Shown here piece by piece: positions 1 through 7,398 of a stretch of 12,803 nt of DNA; position 1 is the stretch's first letter, and every line of letters starts with the position of its first letter. The notes below the pieces were generated by a model. That model was not told where the DNA came from. It did no database searches and saw only the letters and a program-made list of their open reading frames with translations. This DNA comes from JACQWR01 sp964614365 (GTDB lineage: Bacteria; Desulfobacterota; Syntrophia; Syntrophales; JACQWR01). Position numbers and translations under genes: made by a program. The stretch spans positions 1-12,803 of the forward strand of contig CAZTLA010000081.1 of assembly GCA_964614365.1 (NCBI GenBank). Reading direction: 5' to 3'.

Positions 1-1344
1 GGTGATGATCTCCACGGTATCGCCGTTTTTCAGGAGGTATTTGAGGGGAACGATGCTCCTGTTGACCTTTGCTCCGATGCATTGATGACCGATGTCCGTA
101 TGAATGCTGTAGGCAAAATCAACGGGCGTGGCCCCCTTGGGAAAGGCCCGCACATCACCGTTCGGGGTAAACACGTAAACCTCATCGGGGAAAAGCGCGA
201 GTTTCAGGTTGGACATGAACTCCCGCGGATTATCCACCTCCTGCTGCATCTCCAGCAGTTCCCGGAGTTTCTTGATCTGCTCCACATCATTTCCGCCGTT
301 CCCGTACCCTTCCTTGTAGCGCCAGTGCGCGGCAATGCCCTTCTCGGCCCACTCGTGCATCTCCCTCGTCCGGATCTGTATTTCCACCCGCTCTCCATAG
401 GGGCCGATGACGGTGGTATGCAGGGAACGGTAATTGTTTGCCTTGGGCATGGCTATGTAATCTTTAAAGCGTCCGTGTACGGGTTTCCAGAGGGCATGCA
501 CGGCGCTCAGGGCTTCATAGCAATCCTTTTCCTTATCGGAATCGAGGATGATCCGGAAGGCGGTCAGATCGTAGACCTCATCAAAATTGATGTGCTGCTC
601 CTTCATTTTTTGATAGATGCTGTAAAAATGCTTTGCCCGCCCCTCGATCTCTCCTTTGATGCCCAGGGTGTCCAACTCCTTTTTTATGATATTCTTTACC
701 TCTTCGGTGTAGCGCTCGCGTTTTTCCTTCTTCTTCGCCACGCGCCTGGCCAGATCGTTATAGGCTTCGTAATTGAGATGGCGGAAGGACAAATCCTCGA
801 GTTCCGTCTTCATCCAGTTGATGCCGAGACGATTCGCCAGGGGAGCATACAACTCCAGCGTTTCCTGGGCTATGTACTGCTGCCTCTCCGGCGTCTGGTA
901 CTCGAGCGTTCTCATATTGTGCACGCGGTCGGCCAGTCTGATCAGGAGGATCCTCATATCCGAAGACATGGCCAGTATCATTTTTCGGAAATTCTCGGCC
1001 TGACGTTCTTCCTGGCTGCTGAACCGGATCTTGCTGATCTTGGTCAGCCCGTCCACTAAGAACGCGACTACCGTGCCGAAGTTGTCCTCCACCTGCGGGA
1101 GGGTCGTCAGCGTATCCTCGACGGTGTCGTGGAGCAGGCCGGTTATGATGGTCGCCGCGTCCATCTTCATGTCCGCCAACATTCCCGCAACTTCCATGGG
1201 ATGGGTAAGATAGGGTTCACCGGAAAGCCTTATCTGCCCCTGGTGTACGGAAGCGGAAAAAATATAGGCCTTTTCCATCATTTCCAGCTCGGCCGGAGAA
1301 AGGTACGACTGGGTTTTTTCGAGGATATCGGTGATACGAAGCAT
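1..1344 (-). CDS. rel: Bifunctional (p)ppGpp synthetase/hydrolase, RelA/SpoT family (3' part missing at window edge)
   Basis: This is the stringent-response enzyme that makes (p)ppGpp from ATP and GTP/GDP and also hydrolyses it. The first 448 residues are visible; the frame is open to base 1, so the rest of the TGS domain and the helical, zinc-finger and ACT regions lie outside. The N-terminal HD hydrolase domain spans about residues 25-150, with the metal-binding HD pair at 72-73 inside LLHDTVEDT and the ADRVHNMRTL helix near 138-147. The synthetase domain follows (about 230-345), with RFKD at 292-295, YRSLHTT near 305-311 and EIQIRT near 321-326. A TGS domain begins near 386 (DEVYVFTPNGD). 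RFKD fits the RxKD signature of bifunctional Rel/SpoT enzymes rather than the acidic ExDD of synthetase-only RelA. The ATG start at 1344 lies 3 nt after the proS stop, with only a weak A/G-rich Shine-Dalgarno, so translation is probably coupled to proS. Family certain; bifunctionality is inferred from motifs. Confidence 0.95.
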   Translation of the reverse strand, partial: MLRITDILEKTQSYLSPAELEMMEKAYIFSASVHQGQIRLSGEPYLTHPMEVAGMLADMKMDAATIITGLLHDTVEDTLTTLPQVEDNFGTVVAFLVDGLTKISKIRFSSQEERQAENFRKMILAMSSDMRILLIRLADRVHNMRTLEYQTPERQQYIAQETLELYAPLANRLGINWMKTELEDLSFRHLNYEAYNDLARRVAKKKEKRERYTEEVKNIIKKELDTLGIKGEIEGRAKHFYSIYQKMKEQHINFDEVYDLTAFRIILDSDKEKDCYEALSAVHALWKPVHGRFKDYIAMPKANNYRSLHTTVIGPYGERVEIQIRTREMHEWAEKGIAAHWRYKEGYGNGGNDVEQIKKLRELLEMQQEVDNPREFMSNLKLALFPDEVYVFTPNGDVRAFPKGATPVDFAYSIHTDIGHQCIGAKVNRSIVPLKYLLKNGDTVEIIT

Positions 1345-1347
1345 GGC

Positions 1348-3069
1348 TTATTCGTTTTCTTTTCTGACCGCGCCCGCAATGAAGTTTTCAATCCGGCCAA
1401 GGGGAAGGACATTCATCTTCCCCGACCTTCTTTCCCGGACCTCTGCCTTGCCCTCGGCAAGATTTTTTGGTCCGATGGTGATACGGTAGGGAATCCCGAT
1501 CAGATCGGCATCCTTGAATTTTACTCCCGCTCTCTCGCTTCTGTCGTCCATGATGACTTCCAGCCCTCTGCCAATCAGGGCCTTATAGAGTCCTTCCGCC
1601 GCCTGAGTCATTTTGGCATCGTCGCTGTTTACGGGCACAATGACTACCTGGTAGGGGGCAATCGGGAGGGGCCAGATAATCCCGTCGTCGTCGTGATTCT
1701 GCTCTATGCTCGCAGCAACCGTTCTGCCTACGCCGATACCGTAGCACCCCATGACCATGACCTGTTCGCGCCCGTTGGCATCCAGGTAAACGGCGTTCAT
1801 TGCCTGCGAGTATTTCGTACCCAGTTTAAAGACGTGTCCTACCTCGATACCGCGGGCAAACTCAAGCGCCCCTCCGCAGCGCATACAGGCGTCGCCTTCC
1901 CGGGCGAATCGTAAATCGGCAAATTCACTCACGTCGAAGTCCCTGCCCCGGTTGACGTTCAGCAGGTGATGGTCTTCCCGGTTGGCGCCCATGACGAAAT
2001 TCGACATCTTCGCCAGGGAATGATCGGCAATCACTCGCGCCCTGATGCCGATCGCCCCGGCAAAGCCCCGGGGAGAGCCGGTAACCTCGCGGATCATGTC
2101 ATCCATGGCTGTTTCCAGAATCTCGCAACCGAGATGGTTTTTGAGTTTTATCTCGTTGATCGCTTCATCTCCCCTTACCAGAACGGCCACGGGCGAACCG
2201 TCGGCGCTGAAAAGAACCGTCTTTACCACCTTGTCGGGGGCAACATGGAGAAAGGCGCACACCTCCTCGATGCTTTTGACGCCCGGAGTATGAACTTCCG
2301 CGCGAGAAAGCATTTTCTCCGGCGCCGCCTCACCCCCCTTCGACCCATCCGGGGCCACCCCGGCCTTTTCGAGGTTGGCCGCATAATCGCAGGCTGAACA
2401 AAAGACAAGGGCATCCTCGCCCGACGAGGCCGTCACCATGAATTCGTGGGAATAGCTTCCTCCGATGCTGCCGGAGTCGGCCTCGACGGCCCTGAAATTC
2501 AGCCCCAGCCGCGAGAATATCTTCTGGTACGCGACATACATTTTTTCATAATTTATTTCGGCTCCCGCTTCACCGGCATCAAAGCTGTACGCATCCTTCA
2601 TGCCGAACTCACGGCACCGCATTACCCCGAACCGCGGCCTGATCTCATCGCGAAATTTTGTCTGGATCTGATAGAGGGTCACGGGCAGATGCCGGTACGA
2701 TTTTACCTCGTGACGCACGAGATCGGTTATCACTTCTTCGTGCGTCGGCCCCAGACAGTAGTCCCGGTCATGACGGTCGGTGAACCGAAGAAGCTCCTTG
2801 CCGTAGTGAACCCAGCGCCCCGACTCCTGCCACAGTTCGGCGGGTTGCACCATGGGAAGGAAAACCTCCTGGGCGCCGGCATTGTGCATTTCTTCCCGAA
2901 TGATATTTTCCACTTTTCGGATTACCCGGTAGCCCAGGGGAAGATAGGAATAGATACCGCTCGTCAGCTTCCGGATCATACCGGCTCTAATCATGAGTTT
3001 ATGGCTGACGGTTTCCGCATCCGAAGGAACTTCTCTCACCGTGGGCAGGAACATCTCAGAATAACGCAT
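1348..3069 (-). CDS. proS: Prolyl-tRNA synthetase (bacterial type, with editing insertion domain)
   Basis: Class II aminoacyl-tRNA synthetase that charges tRNA(Pro) with proline in the cytoplasm. At 573 residues it matches the usual length of about 570 for bacterial ProRS carrying the INS editing domain between motifs 2 and 3. Motif 1 lies near residues 36-86 (LTSGIYSYLPLG, then PAELWQESGRW). Motif 2 is near 138-164 (TKFRDEIRPRFGVMR, then GMKDAYSFD). Motif 3 is near 439-453 (VMGCYGIGVGRTVAAS). The INS domain, YbaK-like, occupies roughly 230-390 and includes DKVVKTVLF with K283, which appears to match the lysine used in Ala-tRNA(Pro) editing. The anticodon-binding domain follows (about 470-573). 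CxxC pairs at 224-227 and 395-398 flank the INS domain. The ATG start is supported by a strong AAGGAG (minus strand, 3079-3074). It lies 79 nt after ispG and 3 nt before rel. Confidence 0.98.
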   Translation of the reverse strand: MRYSEMFLPTVREVPSDAETVSHKLMIRAGMIRKLTSGIYSYLPLGYRVIRKVENIIREEMHNAGAQEVFLPMVQPAELWQESGRWVHYGKELLRFTDRHDRDYCLGPTHEEVITDLVRHEVKSYRHLPVTLYQIQTKFRDEIRPRFGVMRCREFGMKDAYSFDAGEAGAEINYEKMYVAYQKIFSRLGLNFRAVEADSGSIGGSYSHEFMVTASSGEDALVFCSACDYAANLEKAGVAPDGSKGGEAAPEKMLSRAEVHTPGVKSIEEVCAFLHVAPDKVVKTVLFSADGSPVAVLVRGDEAINEIKLKNHLGCEILETAMDDMIREVTGSPRGFAGAIGIRARVIADHSLAKMSNFVMGANREDHHLLNVNRGRDFDVSEFADLRFAREGDACMRCGGALEFARGIEVGHVFKLGTKYSQAMNAVYLDANGREQVMVMGCYGIGVGRTVAASIEQNHDDDGIIWPLPIAPYQVVIVPVNSDDAKMTQAAEGLYKALIGRGLEVIMDDRSERAGVKFKDADLIGIPYRITIGPKNLAEGKAEVRERRSGKMNVLPLGRIENFIAGAVRKENE

Positions 3070-3130
3070 AATTCTCCTTCAAAATAATCGCCGCTTATCG
3101 AAAATCCGAATACGCAGGCGTCAGGTGACC

Positions 3131-3161
3131 AAAAAGCACCGGGGATGCTTACCTGCTTTTT
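3131..3161 (-). terminator. Weak hairpin with U-run at the ispG 3' end (possible terminator or attenuator)
   Basis: On the minus strand AAAAAGCA (3161-3154) can pair with TGCTTTTT (3138-3131) across a 15-nt loop that contains the ispG stop codon. A shorter competing stem, AAGCA with TGCTT, uses the same 3' arm. The 3' arm ends in five Us, as in intrinsic terminators, but the stem has only two G-C pairs and should be unstable. At best it would be a partial terminator between ispG and proS. I see no convincing promoter for proS in the rest of the 79-nt gap, so readthrough is expected. Confidence 0.2.
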
Positions 3162-4231
3162 TGCTTCTCGGCAGCCAGGTGCTTAACTTCTTCCAGCAAC
3201 GCGGGCACCAGGTCCTTCTCCCGCACTTTCCTGGCCATCTTGCCCTTTTTGAAAATAATGCCGAATCCCCGTCCCCCGGCAATCCCGATATCAGCCTCGA
3301 CAGCCTCTCCCGGACCATTCACCACGCAACCCATAAGGGCAATCTTCATATATGTTTTCATGCCTGCTAATTTCTTTTCCACCTCCCGGGTCAGGCGCAC
3401 AAGATCAATCTCGCAGCGGCCGCAGGTGGGACAGGAAATGATGTCCGGACCGACCTTTCGGATTTCAAGGGCACGGAGGATGCCATACGCAACGCCCACC
3501 TCGGAGACCGGATCGCCGGTTACGGAGACCCTGATGGTGTCGCCGATGCCTTCGGATAAAAGAATCCCTATGCCCAAGGAGGATTTGATCGCGGCATGAA
3601 TAATACTGCCCGCCTCGGTAACGCCAAGGTGGAGCGGATAATCTGTTTTTTGCGATACGATGCGGCAGGCCGAAATCGTCGTTAACACGTCGGAGGATTT
3701 GATCGAAATCTTCAGGGCCTCGAAACCCATGTCTTCGAACAGAGCGATATTTCTCAGCGCGCTGGCAACCAGGGCATCCGCCGTTGCACCTCCGTACTTG
3801 GCATGCAGTTCCTTTTCCAGGGAACCGGAGTTGATCCCGATACGAATGACCGTGCCGCTTGCCTTTGCTGCTTTTATGACTTCCCTGATTTTCCCCGGCT
3901 TCATGTTCCCGGGGTTTATTCTGATGCCGTCCGCGCCTCTTCTGATCGCCTCCAGGGCCAGGCGATAATCGAAATGGATATCGGCAATGAGGGGCAGGTT
4001 TATCTTCTTCTTTATTGCTCCCAGCGCCATTGCCGCATCCATATCGGGAACGGCAACCCGGGCAATTTCACAACCTGCCTTCTCAAGCCTTCTGATCTGC
4101 GCCACGGTTGCCTTCACGTCACGAGTGTCGGTGCAGGTCATGGACTGGACGGCAACAGGCGCTCCACCGCCTATTTGGACGTTGCCGAGGCAAACAGGCC
4201 TCGTTATCTTTCTCTTTGCAACTGAGGTCAA
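3149..4231 (-). CDS. ispG: (E)-4-hydroxy-3-methylbut-2-enyl-diphosphate synthase (GcpE)
   Basis: Penultimate enzyme of the MEP isoprenoid pathway. This [4Fe-4S] enzyme reductively converts the cyclic MEcPP to HMBPP in the cytoplasm. The protein has 360 residues and is the short two-domain bacterial form, without the central insert of plant and Chlamydia-like versions. An N-terminal TIM barrel (about 10-250) includes VQSMTCTDT and ADIHFDYRLA. The C-terminal iron-sulfur domain has CPTC at 267-270 and GCVVNGPGEA near 301-310; C267, C270 and C302 are the expected cluster ligands and E309 the expected catalytic glutamate. Translation starts at a TTG (4231). The next in-frame ATG lies 30 codons in, past conserved sequence, while GGGAGG sits 6 nt before the TTG. 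The aminotransferase ends 107 nt upstream; that gap holds a hairpin and a possible promoter. Its MEP-pathway partner dxr lies 5.9 kb upstream in the same gene run. Confidence 0.97.
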   Translation of the reverse strand: MTSVAKRKITRPVCLGNVQIGGGAPVAVQSMTCTDTRDVKATVAQIRRLEKAGCEIARVAVPDMDAAMALGAIKKKINLPLIADIHFDYRLALEAIRRGADGIRINPGNMKPGKIREVIKAAKASGTVIRIGINSGSLEKELHAKYGGATADALVASALRNIALFEDMGFEALKISIKSSDVLTTISACRIVSQKTDYPLHLGVTEAGSIIHAAIKSSLGIGILLSEGIGDTIRVSVTGDPVSEVGVAYGILRALEIRKVGPDIISCPTCGRCEIDLVRLTREVEKKLAGMKTYMKIALMGCVVNGPGEAVEADIGIAGGRGFGIIFKKGKMARKVREKDLVPALLEEVKHLAAEKQKSR

Positions 4232-4237
4232 GAAAAT

Positions 4238-4243
4238 CCTCCC
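4238..4243 (-). promoter_or_regulatory. Shine-Dalgarno sequence fixing the ispG TTG start
   Basis: The minus strand reads GGGAGG, then six bases, then TTG. This strong, well-spaced site decides the non-ATG start of ispG, because no ATG or GTG in frame nearby leaves the conserved N-terminus whole. Confidence 0.75.
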
Positions 4244-4269
4244 GGAGCCGGCTTCTTAGGAAGCCTCCG
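4243..4269 (-). repeat. Imperfect inverted repeat (RNA hairpin) directly before the ispG ribosome-binding site
   Basis: On the minus strand CGGA-GGCTTC (4269-4260) pairs with GAAGCC (4255-4250) and TCCG (4246-4243), with a four-base CTAA loop and a three-base GGC bulge on the 3' arm. That gives ten base pairs. The last base of the hairpin is the first G of the GGGAGG Shine-Dalgarno. No U-run follows, so it is not a classical terminator. It could affect ispG translation or mRNA stability, but the sequence alone does not show a function. Confidence 0.5.
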
Positions 4270-4297
4270 TATAGCACGCCGCCGCCGATGTTATCAA
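4268..4297 (-). promoter_or_regulatory. Possible weak sigma70-type promoter for ispG
   Basis: The minus strand has TTGATA (4297-4292; five of six matches to TTGACA), an 18-nt spacer and TATACG (4273-4268; four of six matches to TATAAT). It lies in the 107-nt gap between the aminotransferase and ispG. Transcription would start inside the hairpin before the Shine-Dalgarno. The match is modest and may be chance. Confidence 0.3.
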
Positions 4298-4338
4298 CGG
4301 GTAAATGCTGGTTGATCGCTGCGGGAGACCACCGAGCA

Positions 4339-5532
4339 TCAGGAAAGATTCTTGACCGCTTCTCTGATGCGTTCCACGCCGGTTTGTATCAGCTTCATAG
4401 ATGAGGCGTAGGAAAGGCGGATGAAGGCATCGTGCCCGAATTCGATTCCCGGCACTACGGCAACGTTGGCTCCGTCCAAAAGGTAAGCTGCAAGATCGGT
4501 GGAAGTGGATACGGGTTTTCCCTTGTAGGAACGTCCGAATACACCAGAAAAATCCGGAAATACGTAAAAGGCCCCCTGGGGATTGAAACAGGATACGCCG
4601 GGAATCGCGTTCAGAGCCGCCACAATGACATTTCGCCTTTTTTCGAATTCACGCACCATATGGGAAACGCTGTCCTGGGGCCCGTTCAGCGCCTCCACCG
4701 CCGCTTTCTGCGCAATGGACGTGGGATTGGACGTATTCTGACTCTGCAATTTGTTTACGGCCGAGATAATCTGTTCCGGGCCGGCGGCATAACCGATTCT
4801 CCATCCCGTCATGGCATAGGTCTTGGAAACACCATTGACAATCACGGTCAGGTTCTTTACCTCCTCACTGACGGAAGCGATGGTGGAAAAAGAAAAGCCG
4901 TCATACACGATCTTTTCATACACGTCATCCGTAATGACGAGAATTCCTTTTTTGACAATTACCGCCGCTAAAGCAGCCAGCTCGTTCGCCGTGTAGGCTG
5001 CTCCTGTAGGATTGGACGGGCTGTTGAGTATCACTGCTTTCGTACGGCCGGTTATGGCCTTCTCCAATTGATCGGGTTGCATCTTGAAGCCGTCTGAAGC
5101 CTTCGTTTCGGCGATAACCGGCTTTGCACCGGACAGGATGATGATATCCGTGTAGGAAACCCAGTAGGGAGAGGGAACAATAACCTCGTCTCCCTCCTGA
5201 AACAGCACCTGCGCCAGATTGTACAGGGTATGTTTCGCTCCGCAGGAGACAACCGTCTCCGAACGTTTATACGTAAGGTTGTTATCCCGCTTTAACTTGG
5301 CGATAATCGCGTCCTTGAGCTCATCGATTCCTCCCACGGGGGTGTACTTGGTAAAGCCGTCTTCTATAGCCTTAATCGCGGCTTTTTTGATATGGGAAGG
5401 CGTATCGAAATCCGGCTCCCCGGCGCCGAAACCGATGATATCCCTTCCCGCCGCTTTGAGGGCATTCGCTTTTGCAGTAATGGCAAGGGTTGCCGATGGT
5501 TTTATCAAATTTATTCTGGAAGCCAGATTCAT
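4339..5532 (-). CDS. aspC: Aspartate aminotransferase, class I, Thermus-type (pyridoxal-phosphate dependent)
   Basis: Cytoplasmic PLP enzyme that most likely interconverts aspartate and 2-oxoglutarate with oxaloacetate and glutamate. The 397 residues are normal for the family. Visible landmarks are GAGEPDFDTP (36-45), SPYWVSY (121-127) with W124 stacking on the cofactor, SPSNPTG (171-177) with N174, D202 and Y205 in TDDVYE, the Schiff-base lysine K237 in VSKTYAMTGWRIGY, and R372 in RLSYA, the arginine that binds the substrate alpha-carboxylate. The N-terminal KPSAT and K100 in CGAKHTLYN resemble the Thermus enzyme, where the equivalent lysine helps bind the acidic side chain. Members of this subgroup can also use prephenate, so an extra role in aromatic amino-acid synthesis is possible. 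The ATG overlaps the coaD stop by 4 nt (ATGA) and has AAAGGAG at 5546-5540. The symbol is approximate, because aspB is also used for this subgroup. Confidence 0.9.
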   Translation of the reverse strand: MNLASRINLIKPSATLAITAKANALKAAGRDIIGFGAGEPDFDTPSHIKKAAIKAIEDGFTKYTPVGGIDELKDAIIAKLKRDNNLTYKRSETVVSCGAKHTLYNLAQVLFQEGDEVIVPSPYWVSYTDIIILSGAKPVIAETKASDGFKMQPDQLEKAITGRTKAVILNSPSNPTGAAYTANELAALAAVIVKKGILVITDDVYEKIVYDGFSFSTIASVSEEVKNLTVIVNGVSKTYAMTGWRIGYAAGPEQIISAVNKLQSQNTSNPTSIAQKAAVEALNGPQDSVSHMVREFEKRRNVIVAALNAIPGVSCFNPQGAFYVFPDFSGVFGRSYKGKPVSTSTDLAAYLLDGANVAVVPGIEFGHDAFIRLSYASSMKLIQTGVERIREAVKNLS

Positions 5533-6029
5533 GATCTTGCTCCTTTCAATTCTTCAAATTTCCGCTGTAACCGTTGACAGACAATTTCAGGCACCATCCC
5601 CTTGACGGATCCGCCCAGACTCGCCGCTTCCTTGATGATGCTGGAACTCGTATAAAACCACTTGTACCCGCTCATGAGAAAGACCGTTTCCACTTCCCGA
5701 TCGAGCCGTCGGTTCATAAGCGCCATCTGGAATTCGTACTCAAAGTCGGAAAGAGCGCGCAAACCCCGGAAAATCACGTTTGCTCCCGAATTCTTAACAT
5801 ACTCCACGAGAAGCCCGGGAGAACTATCCACGCGAATCCTCTCCAGAGTCTTGGTGACTTCCCGTATCATCTCCACCCGTTCTTCAACGGAAAAGAGGGA
5901 TTCCTTATTGGGATTATAGGCCACGAGGATGATAATCTCGTCAAACATCCTCATCCCTCGTTTTATGATATCCACATGTCCGTTTGTTATGGGATCGAAA
6001 GAACCGGGATAGACGGCAATTTTCTTCAT
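5529..6029 (-). CDS. coaD: Phosphopantetheine adenylyltransferase (PPAT)
   Basis: Catalyses the penultimate step of coenzyme A synthesis, adenylating 4'-phosphopantetheine with ATP to give dephospho-CoA. The 166 residues match the usual length of about 160. The nucleotidyltransferase fold opens with YPGSFDPITNGH (7-18), where H18 of the TxGH motif binds the ATP phosphates. FRGLRALSDFEYE (87-99) supplies the arginines that contact substrate and nucleotide. SSSIIKE (128-134) is the second signature, corresponding to ISSTxxR/KE. The ATG lies 12 nt after the rsmD stop with only a weak Shine-Dalgarno. The coaD stop overlaps the aminotransferase start. rsmD followed by coaD is a widespread bacterial pairing, which supports both calls. 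Confidence 0.98.
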   Translation of the reverse strand: MKKIAVYPGSFDPITNGHVDIIKRGMRMFDEIIILVAYNPNKESLFSVEERVEMIREVTKTLERIRVDSSPGLLVEYVKNSGANVIFRGLRALSDFEYEFQMALMNRRLDREVETVFLMSGYKWFYTSSSIIKEAASLGGSVKGMVPEIVCQRLQRKFEELKGARS

Positions 6030-6041
6030 CAGGCACGCTCA

Positions 6042-6596
6042 TCAAGAATGGGTTTTAAGGAACGACAGAAGCGTGTCTCCGTATCTGCGCTGATCTGTCA
6101 AGACAAGTCCGATAACTTCATGTTCCGGCACCGCTTCCCGCAGGGAATGCTGCAGGACAACCACACCGTCTTGGGAAACCAACCATGCCCCTGCAAGGGA
6201 TTGCAGCGTCGGCGCGAGAAAACCCGTCTCGTAAGGCGGATCGGCAAAGAGGATATCGAAACAGGTTTTTCGCTCAGACAAGCTCCGGATCGCACGTTGC
6301 GCATCCATCGCCAGAACCTCGGAGCGATCGTCAAATCCGCATCTGCCCACATTATCCGCAATGGCATGTGCAAGGGACCTGTTTTTTTCCACGAAAACGG
6401 CCCTTGCAGCGCCGCGGCTGAGGGCCTCAATGCCCACGCTTCCGCTACCCGCAAAGAGGTCGAGAAAAGAACGTCCCGCTACCGAACGAAGCACGCTGAA
6501 AAGCGCTTCCTTGACGAGGTCCGCGGTAGGTCTTATCGGACATCCCTTGGGCAGGAAGAGCTGCCTCCCTTTGGCACTGCCGCCGGTAATTCTCAT
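6042..6596 (-). CDS. rsmD: 16S rRNA (guanine(966)-N(2))-methyltransferase
   Basis: SAM-dependent methyltransferase that puts N2-methyl on G966 of 16S rRNA, near the P site, late in 30S assembly. The 184 residues are the family's usual size. The N-terminus MRITGGSAKGR and RPTADLVKEALFSVL (22-36) are typical of RsmD. The Rossmann SAM-binding motif is DLFAGSGSVGIEALSRGA (46-63), ending in the acidic VEKN (69-72). The catalytic N-methyltransferase motif DPPY is at 119-122, followed by ETGF. The ATG starts one base after the pssA stop (TGACATG), so it is almost certainly translationally coupled. coaD follows 12 nt downstream. Confidence 0.96.
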   Translation of the reverse strand: MRITGGSAKGRQLFLPKGCPIRPTADLVKEALFSVLRSVAGRSFLDLFAGSGSVGIEALSRGAARAVFVEKNRSLAHAIADNVGRCGFDDRSEVLAMDAQRAIRSLSERKTCFDILFADPPYETGFLAPTLQSLAGAWLVSQDGVVVLQHSLREAVPEHEVIGLVLTDQRRYGDTLLSFLKTHS

Positions 6597-6597
6597 G

Positions 6598-7398
6598 TCA
6601 TCCTTTTACCGGCCTGGGCTTTTTCAATCTTGCCGTGAGTTCCGCACGCGCCTTGATCCAGCCTCGACAGAGAAACCATACGGGCCCCGAGAGACCGTAG
6701 CCGAGGGAAAAGGTAAAAATCATGATATGCGGTTCCCAGACGATAATCACGAAAACGACGACAATCAACACAAAAGACACGAAAGGCTTTCGTGAAAAGA
6801 AATTCAAGTCTTTAAAACTGTAATATTTAACGTTGCTCACCATGAGCAGCGATAGGACAACCATGCTTATCAGGACAATGGGCTCGTTAAAGGCGCCGCT
6901 TCCTCCCAGGTCGTAAAAGAGGAGAAGCGCACTGGCAACGACCGATGCAGCCGCCGGTATGGGCAAACCGTTAAATACCTTGCTTTCAATTAAGCCGATC
7001 TGTACGTTGAACCGTGCCAGCCTGAGGGCTCCGCAAACGACGAAGAGGAAGGCCGCTAGCCAGCCGGTCTTCCCGTAAGAAAAGAGCGCCCAGCTATAGG
7101 CAAGCAAAGCGGGGGCAACACCAAAGGCAATCACATCAGCGAGAGAATCATATTCGGCGCCGAATTTGCTCATCGTGTTCGTTATCCGTGCAATCCTTCC
7201 ATCCAGGCCGTCAAGCACCATGGCTATCAGGATGGAAACGGCGGCAAGAAAAAAATCGCCCTTCAGGGAGGCAATGACGGAATAGAAACCGCAAAAAAGG
7301 CTTGCCGTCGTCAGGAGGTTGGGGAGGACAAAGACCCCCCGTTTCCTTTTCTTCTTCTTCCTGCTGCCGTCCTTCTCAATGGGAAGGTGATTGCTCAT
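6598..7398 (-). CDS. pssA: CDP-diacylglycerol-serine O-phosphatidyltransferase (phosphatidylserine synthase)
   Basis: Integral membrane enzyme joining CDP-diacylglycerol and L-serine to give phosphatidylserine and CMP. The 266 residues carry a complete CDP-alcohol phosphotransferase signature DGx2ARx8Gx3Dx3D: D66, G67, A70, R71, G80, D84, D88. The N-terminus is strongly basic (KKKKRKR, 14-20), followed by several hydrophobic segments, and the first transmembrane helix covers about 23-45. This is the membrane-spanning Bacillus-type enzyme, not the phospholipase-D-like PssA of E. coli. Its start overlaps the psd stop by 4 nt (ATGA), and psd consumes its product. CdsA, 4.7 kb upstream, makes its CDP-diacylglycerol substrate. 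A related CDP-alcohol transferase (for example phosphatidylglycerophosphate synthase) is unlikely given the psd pairing and the N-terminal pattern. Confidence 0.94.
   Translation of the reverse strand: MSNHLPIEKDGSRKKKKRKRGVFVLPNLLTTASLFCGFYSVIASLKGDFFLAAVSILIAMVLDGLDGRIARITNTMSKFGAEYDSLADVIAFGVAPALLAYSWALFSYGKTGWLAAFLFVVCGALRLARFNVQIGLIESKVFNGLPIPAAASVVASALLLFYDLGGSGAFNEPIVLISMVVLSLLMVSNVKYYSFKDLNFFSRKPFVSFVLIVVVFVIIVWEPHIMIFTFSLGYGLSGPVWFLCRGWIKARAELTARLKKPRPVKG

Noticed and set aside
420..470. NNYRSLHTT in the Rel synthetase domain, where E. coli SpoT has NGYQSLHT, considered as a catalytic defect
   Set aside because: The second position of this motif is variable (for example NMYQSLHTT) in other active Rel enzymes, so it does not point to loss of function.
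82..1059. A 325-codon open frame on the plus strand opposite rel
   Set aside because: It lies wholly antisense to the RelA/SpoT domains, whose motifs are intact. Its translation is low-complexity and hydrophobic with no recognised domain. It is a by-product of codon bias.
1129..1914. A 261-codon plus-strand frame opposite the rel start and the proS 3' end
   Set aside because: It is antisense to the conserved ProRS motif 3 and anticodon-binding region, and no domain is recognisable.
5574..6638. A 354-codon open frame on the plus strand spanning the antisense of coaD and rsmD
   Set aside because: It covers two well-supported genes and their junction on the other strand, shows no family motif and has no good ribosome-binding site. 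It is a shadow frame.
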